A stretch of 64,000 bases of DNA, taken from assembly GCA_026874595.1 (NCBI GenBank), contig CM049312.1, positions 64,390,929 to 64,454,928 of the forward strand. The letters run 5' to 3'. Positions 36,601 through 42,900 of the stretch are shown piece after piece. The notes under the pieces were generated by a model, which made no database searches, had not been told where the DNA came from, and saw nothing but the letters and a program-made list of their open reading frames with translations. The position numbers and the translations under genes are program-made. The number at the start of each line of letters is the position of its first letter. Within the stretch, counting starts at the first letter, position 1. The stretch is from Sipunculus nudus (lineage: Eukaryota > Annelida > Sipuncula > Golfingiida > Sipunculidae).

Positions 36601-39600
36601 ATTTTATGCAATTATCACATACAGTAGCATTATGAAAAAAGGGTAAATTTTCAACCCTTTTTCCAGCCATCTCGCCGGCAATAACATACGTTCACCTGAC
36701 GCTAATTACTCCTTTATAACTCTTTTTATTAACAGCACTTCTTTTAACTTTTTCAACAAAAAAATCGTTGTGTAATATATCTCTCCTGCTTCAAATATTC
36801 AGTCAAAACAAGTGTCACCTGAATACTGATTGTTCGTTGGGTAACGATATAGGTAGCAGTTTTGGCCTCAAACTAAGTTAACCCACAGCCCCCTAACCGA
36901 TGAGAAACTTTATTTGTTCCTGTGTGCTGGTGAAGGACGTTAGGAGCTCACCCTCCCACCCCTAGGAGCCCCCCCCCCCCCCCCCCCCCATCAGTTTTTT
37001 TTTTCAGTTTAGGACAAGGTTATGTATATCCTCGATCAAAATTACATCACATTTAATAGCATTTTAAAAAATTTTTTCGAAACCCTTATCCAGCCATCTC
37101 GACTTCCAAAGCACCAGGTCATTCGGCCTCAACGCAGGGATCGTCAGATATGACAACACATCATATTGACACATCAGCACAACCAATATCAACGAAGGCC
37201 TCATCAGGTGTGACAACACATCAAGTTGAAACGACCTCCAACCCATCAGGAGACCCGGGATCAATACAGAGATCGTCGGATATGACCACACACCAAGTTG
37301 ACACGACTTCTGAAGCACTAGAACATCCGGAATCAAAGCAGACCAGGTCAGGTATGACCGGACCTGTTGACGTGACCCCTCTCACAGCAGGCCACAACTC
37401 AGCAGGTGGGCATATATGAATCACTTCACATTCATATTAACCATTTAAACTGTTGCACAGAACCAAGAGTAAAAGACAGAATATTTATAAAGATACTAGC
37501 TACTCTCAGGAAAAAAGGTAAAACAGTGTACAGAGTATCTGAAATTTTAGGGCTTTGCAGTCTCACATGCAAGCGTTTGTACATAGAAAAGAAGGAGTTT
37601 TACAATCAATGTAGATTCAATATCTTTAGTTTCAGGTAGACAGAAGAAATTGTAAAAACGGTTTCTAAAGTTCAGTTTATTTACATTTTATTAAATGGAG
37701 CTATCATATTTGCACTCTTGAGATTCCAGGATTCATTTTATTAAATACTTTAGAAAGCAATAATAATAATAATAATCAATAAAACTGGAACAGGTCCTTG
37801 AACCTTTATGATGTATTGCTATGTTTCCTGCCTTACCGGGAACATAAGCCCAACCCTCCTTCACAATAAATAAAAGTAGGCATTTAATTATCATGATCAG
37901 TGTAGTTTAAATTTTGTTTTCAGGCCGTTGCACGAAACCGCCTGTATTTCAAAATGCTGCTACTCTAGGTTGTTCTAGACATATTGGAGCCGAAGTGAGA
38001 ATTAAATGTAAACAGGGTCACGTGTTTCCAGACGGAATGAAAGAGAAAATCGTACGTTGTACCAGCCGGGAGGTGTGGGAACCAGAAACGGAGCAATGTA
38101 TAGGTGAACCCTATAAATCTTCTAAATCATTGTAAATGCACGTACCCAATAAGCATGTTCTAATAGTACATTTGTGTATTCGCTTGAATATCTCCTTTTA
38201 ACTCCGGCAAGTAGAAGACATTTACCAGAAAAACAATTAAGGACCTTTCCTAAAAAAATAGAATTGCCATATAAATATGTATTTATATTATATATGTACA
38301 TATGTTTATATATGTATATATTTAGCATAGCTGACAAATTCTAATTCTAGATAATCAATGATACGGATATGTATTTGTTCATTTATTCAGAATTTCAAAG
38401 TAAAACCTGGTACTTAGTCAGTATTGCCATATTTTCATTGTTTAGGCTTCCCTTTTTGTATCAAAGAAAATACCTTAATTGATTTAGTTAATTATTTAAT
38501 TGAAATGTCTTTCCCTGCCATTGATAGAATATAATAATATGTCCCTACTGCATATCATTAAATAATTGAACAATCATTAAATGGGATATTTTATATCAAC
38601 ATTAACTCATTGCATTTTTCCCGTCAATATAAAAAAAATTTTGAGATACATTTGAACAAAAGACTTATCCAAGATGTATCAAGGGTTTACCATTTTATTT
38701 AGTTCCATTATATTCAAATGCATGCAAAAAATAAGGTTTGTTTATGAATGGCTCATGGCTTTCTTTTTGTTCTCTTTGGTTAAAGTAGGTTTTATCCTTT
38801 ATCTGTAAAACAAGTTTCCTATATTTCTCACGTTTTCTGTCAGGTGTTGTATCTTCTCAAAACATACCCCTTCAAGAAAGTTATATTTTTTGTAAGCTGT
38901 CAGTCAAAAGCCCTTTGAGAATATTACACATCAAGCGATAAAAATTAAAGTTAATAGCTTGAAATATCTCCTTAATACAACGCTTCTAAACAACAAGATA
39001 ATCACGCTTACAGTGAACAATGTAATGGAGGTCAATGACATAAATACTGAGTAAGATAAAGGAGGCTTCATGTTTGTTGATTATTCTACTAGAGAGAATA
39101 ACACACCTGAAAAGTCGGTTATTATCAGATAGAGCTCAACTTAAGAAACGTGGTGTTCTATCCACACTACGTACAGAGTCATATGTCACCTCACCAGCTC
39201 GACGTCGAAACATAGATCTCTATTACTATGAATCCGGTATACTTTATTTTTCCTTTTTTAACTCAGAATTGGATAAAATCGAAATAGGTATACTACAGGT
39301 CAGTTGTTTTAGTGTGTTCAATTGTTAGCTAAGGATGAATTACTATATATTTATCATCATACGTGGTTTGTGAGAAAAGATACACCTCCTCAGCTTGACG
39401 TCGAGACATGGCTAACTATATATCAGGAATCTGACGTACTTATTACTCCTTTTCGTGTTCAAAGTTTGAGAAATTCGAAACTTGTATACAACAGTAGTTG
39501 TTACTGGTCATATGAAAACAATCTTTATTGCATTCTAGATGAAACTAATTCGTCCTCCGTGGTTTGTGAGAAGGGATATGAACTCAGAACTGATAAATCG

Positions 39601-39870
39601 GACGTACCCAGATGTTCTACTAATAAGAATATCGGGGGGGGTACCAAATTGCAAACGTGAGTTAGTTTTGCATTATACTTTTCTCTGCCGCTGTTTTTTT
39701 CCTGCGTAATAAACTAAATTTTAATATTCATTTGCAGACAATAATAAAGCTATATTTCGTATAATTTACCTGCATAATGCTCATCATCTGTCAAATCCCA
39801 AACGTGTGAGGAATTTGTACATATTATTCGGTTCTTTTTTCGAGTACTATCGGTGTTGCAAATATCCGGG

Positions 39871-39943
<73 letters not shown>

Positions 39944-42900
39944 GCGGAAAATTAATATAATCCGGGCAAAAATATTCATCCTTGATAAACACAGTCGATG
40001 GTGAACCTAAAATTCTTAGCATCGGAAATCTGAATACATAAACCCATCAACACTCTTGGCAGACTACAACCAATGTTGTGTCTGACCTCTTCTCTTTTCG
40101 ACCTTTTTGCCTTTTTGAAGACAGGTCCTTTGAAGATAACCGACTAACCTTCAGCCATTGGCAGGTTTGCATTTGTTCCCCAGGATATGTTGTCTCCGTG
40201 TAGCACTTCTGTGATCTTTCAGTGATGGTGACGGTGGAAGTGATCAGTAATCTCCACTTGCATTCTCTATGGTGTCAAGGTCACAAAGTTGTATAACTAG
40301 GAGGTAATAACAAGTGTATTGAAGGCCTACTCTTTCAATGTTCAAAGTAATGCCGAGTTAACCATGTATGGAGTTACATACTTTACCAGTCTTATAATTT
40401 GAGGTCCAGTGGCACCGATACTTCTTCCGAAAACGGCTGCATCAGTTATGTCTTCTGTATGACCATCGTTCTGGATAAGATCGGGGGAATGCCTTGAGAG
40501 CTTATGAGCTTGGCGCTGTCCTCAAAGCTAGATAATTGGCTTTCTTGGCATACTCAAGTTTCAGAAATCAACAAGAATTTTCAGATCCGGTCTCCGTGGA
40601 ATATCATTGATTGCTTGTAGTTCAATTTTGGAAGGTATGTTAAGCAGCCTTCTGAAGCAGTGCCTCGGCAGCCCATCCCAGTCTTGTTCCGTGGTAGTAC
40701 CTATGTAAGAGCCAGGTGAGTTGGGTCAGGAAGAAGCGAATGCGGGCTTTCTACGCTCTTCCTTTGCATGCCATATTTAGGCGTAGAACATTGTGGCTAG
40801 AACAGTAAGATAAATGTGATTTTCGTTAGGAGAACACACTACGAATATCAGGTTAACGTGGTCTTCAATGAAACAACACTCTGGCTAGCCGTGATTAAAC
40901 CGGGAGGCATCGTTAAAAACGTGGTGAATGACACCTAGTATTTAGTAGTGTGCCATCAGCAGCTATGAAAGGTGACTTGGCATTTAGGACATTTAGCACA
41001 CACAGCCTTCAAGCCATCAATAACCTCTTAGAGTTGTGTCAAATAGCCCTAGTTGAGCATGCAGCATTTGATTCAAATCAGTTGCACAACTGCTGCAGCT
41101 GAGTCTGGAATTTGCTTCTAAGATATTTGAAACGGCTTAAAAAGGCCGATGACACCATTCTCCTGAATCGGCATGACAATGGCCGCAAATATAAAAAGTC
41201 ATCTGCATTGCATTTTTAATATAATGCATATGATTTCTGGATTCTCCTGGTTCCTCTGATTTCTGCTGAGAAATTTTCTTTGTGACATATATGAGCTTTT
41301 TATCTCAGGACTAAACACACAAGGTACAATGGCAATACGTATGACAAGGGCTGAGACTGAATACTAGATAAATCAAAATGATTTTTCATGTATCAACTAT
41401 ATTCACAACAGCGCTTTAGGGCCTCACATGAAACCTATAGAGCCTAAAAGATTTCATTTCAATATATCTTGTCAGCCAGAGCATGCGAACCTTTACCGGA
41501 GAAGGAGCACGCGATCCCCGGGACGTACGGGCTGCTGTATTACCACGACCAAGTACCGTATGTGTGTGAAGACGGCTACGAGACGAAGGACAAGAAGTCG
41601 ATCTTTTGGACAACGTGCAATGAGTTTGGAGAATGGGTGTTCGATTCTGCCTCAGCCTGTTTACGTAAGTGTCTGCTCTCTGCGCTTTACCTGTTTGGGC
41701 ATCTTTGGTTTCAAATTATAGTGCTTCCGTCTGCCCTTACTAATTATGGTGCGTGCCTTTACCTACGACAATTTGATTAAATATAAAATGATTGTAACAA
41801 CCATTATTTCAAACCTATGAACATTCAGTAAACAACTTATTGTAGTATGTGGTTTCACGTATCTCTGGAATAATTTATATGAGCATATATGTAGATGCTG
41901 GTTTTGTGTCCCCTGGTTGTCGTTCGGGAACAATGATACACCTAGTACTAATCGATAAACTGGATTTTAATAAAGGTATTTAGTGAGATAGTTTGCTAGA
42001 GCAGTGCTTCGTCTAGCACACTCCTCAGTTGCTCTTTCAATCAATTATATACATTTAACGTTTATACATTTCTACCTATATCGAGAGGTTTAGAAGGTTA
42101 CCCGCTAGACCCACTCTGTAGTGGTCAGAGATAAGCACAGAATCCTGCAGAGAGTATTTCTCATATTTTCCGGTCATGAGACTCGTCTATCTGGTTAAAA
42201 CTTATCCGATACTTGTAGCGGAAAAGACAATAATTGTTCTCTGATTTCTCTTAACAACACGCCGGTATTCCATTTGTAAGGGTGTCTTTTAATAAACAGA
42301 ACGCCATTACACCTTTTAACATGTCAGTGTTTGTTACAGGCATAGTCTGTCCACCGATCCCGACCTGGGCCGGTCTGACTGTGAACACCACGGACACATC
42401 TTACAGAACGACCGTCAACTACACATGTGAAGAAGGCTACTACTTTGCCGACAGATGGCGGTACCGATACACAACCTGCCGCCACGACAGACGCTGGCAG
42501 CCAGAAGTAGTTGGATGCCTTGGTGAGCAAGAATTATTATCATTGCTAATCACATAAACGTATTTTGATAGTTAACTAAACTTTAAATCCTGCTAATATA
42601 CAGGTTATATCATTAGCTAAAAAAACACATGTTCATATATATAACTAGGTTCCAACTTGTACGGTAAAACCTCACTGAAAAGTAAGATTATGTGTTCTTT
42701 TCTCATAAATGCATACTTAAATTCCAGTTTCTCAAAGTATTTCTGTAAATTGAATTAGCATGCACTACAAAGTAAAAAAAAATCCTCCTGTGACGAAAAG
42801 CCCATAACACTTTTTGCTGCATCGCCAAAACGTACAAATATTTCCGAGAGTCATACCTAAATATTCATTACATTTACTTCTAATAATTTCAGACTGAATA

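Larger units (their letters stand above)
34215..37093 (+). other. Intron 6 with duplicated segments
   Basis: Contains two further copies of the segment at 32930-33810 (partial at about 34305-34560, longer at about 35090-36720), a decayed stalk-exon start at 36667 and a run of about 21 C at 36969-36989. No intact exon was recognised. Confidence 0.55.
38104..41481 (+). other. Intron 8 with decayed CCP-like copies
   Basis: Contains a cluster of about 197-bp CCP-like units (39160-39660), a long TA tract (39875-39941) and a GC-richer block of about 1.1 kb (40040-41170) with no usable open frame. The rest is AT-rich without recognised signals. Confidence 0.55.

Noticed and set aside
41428-41721. 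Alternative open frames overlapping exon 9 on both strands
   Set aside because: Shadows of the CCP4 exon; only the phase with four CCP cysteines and the Trp is supported.
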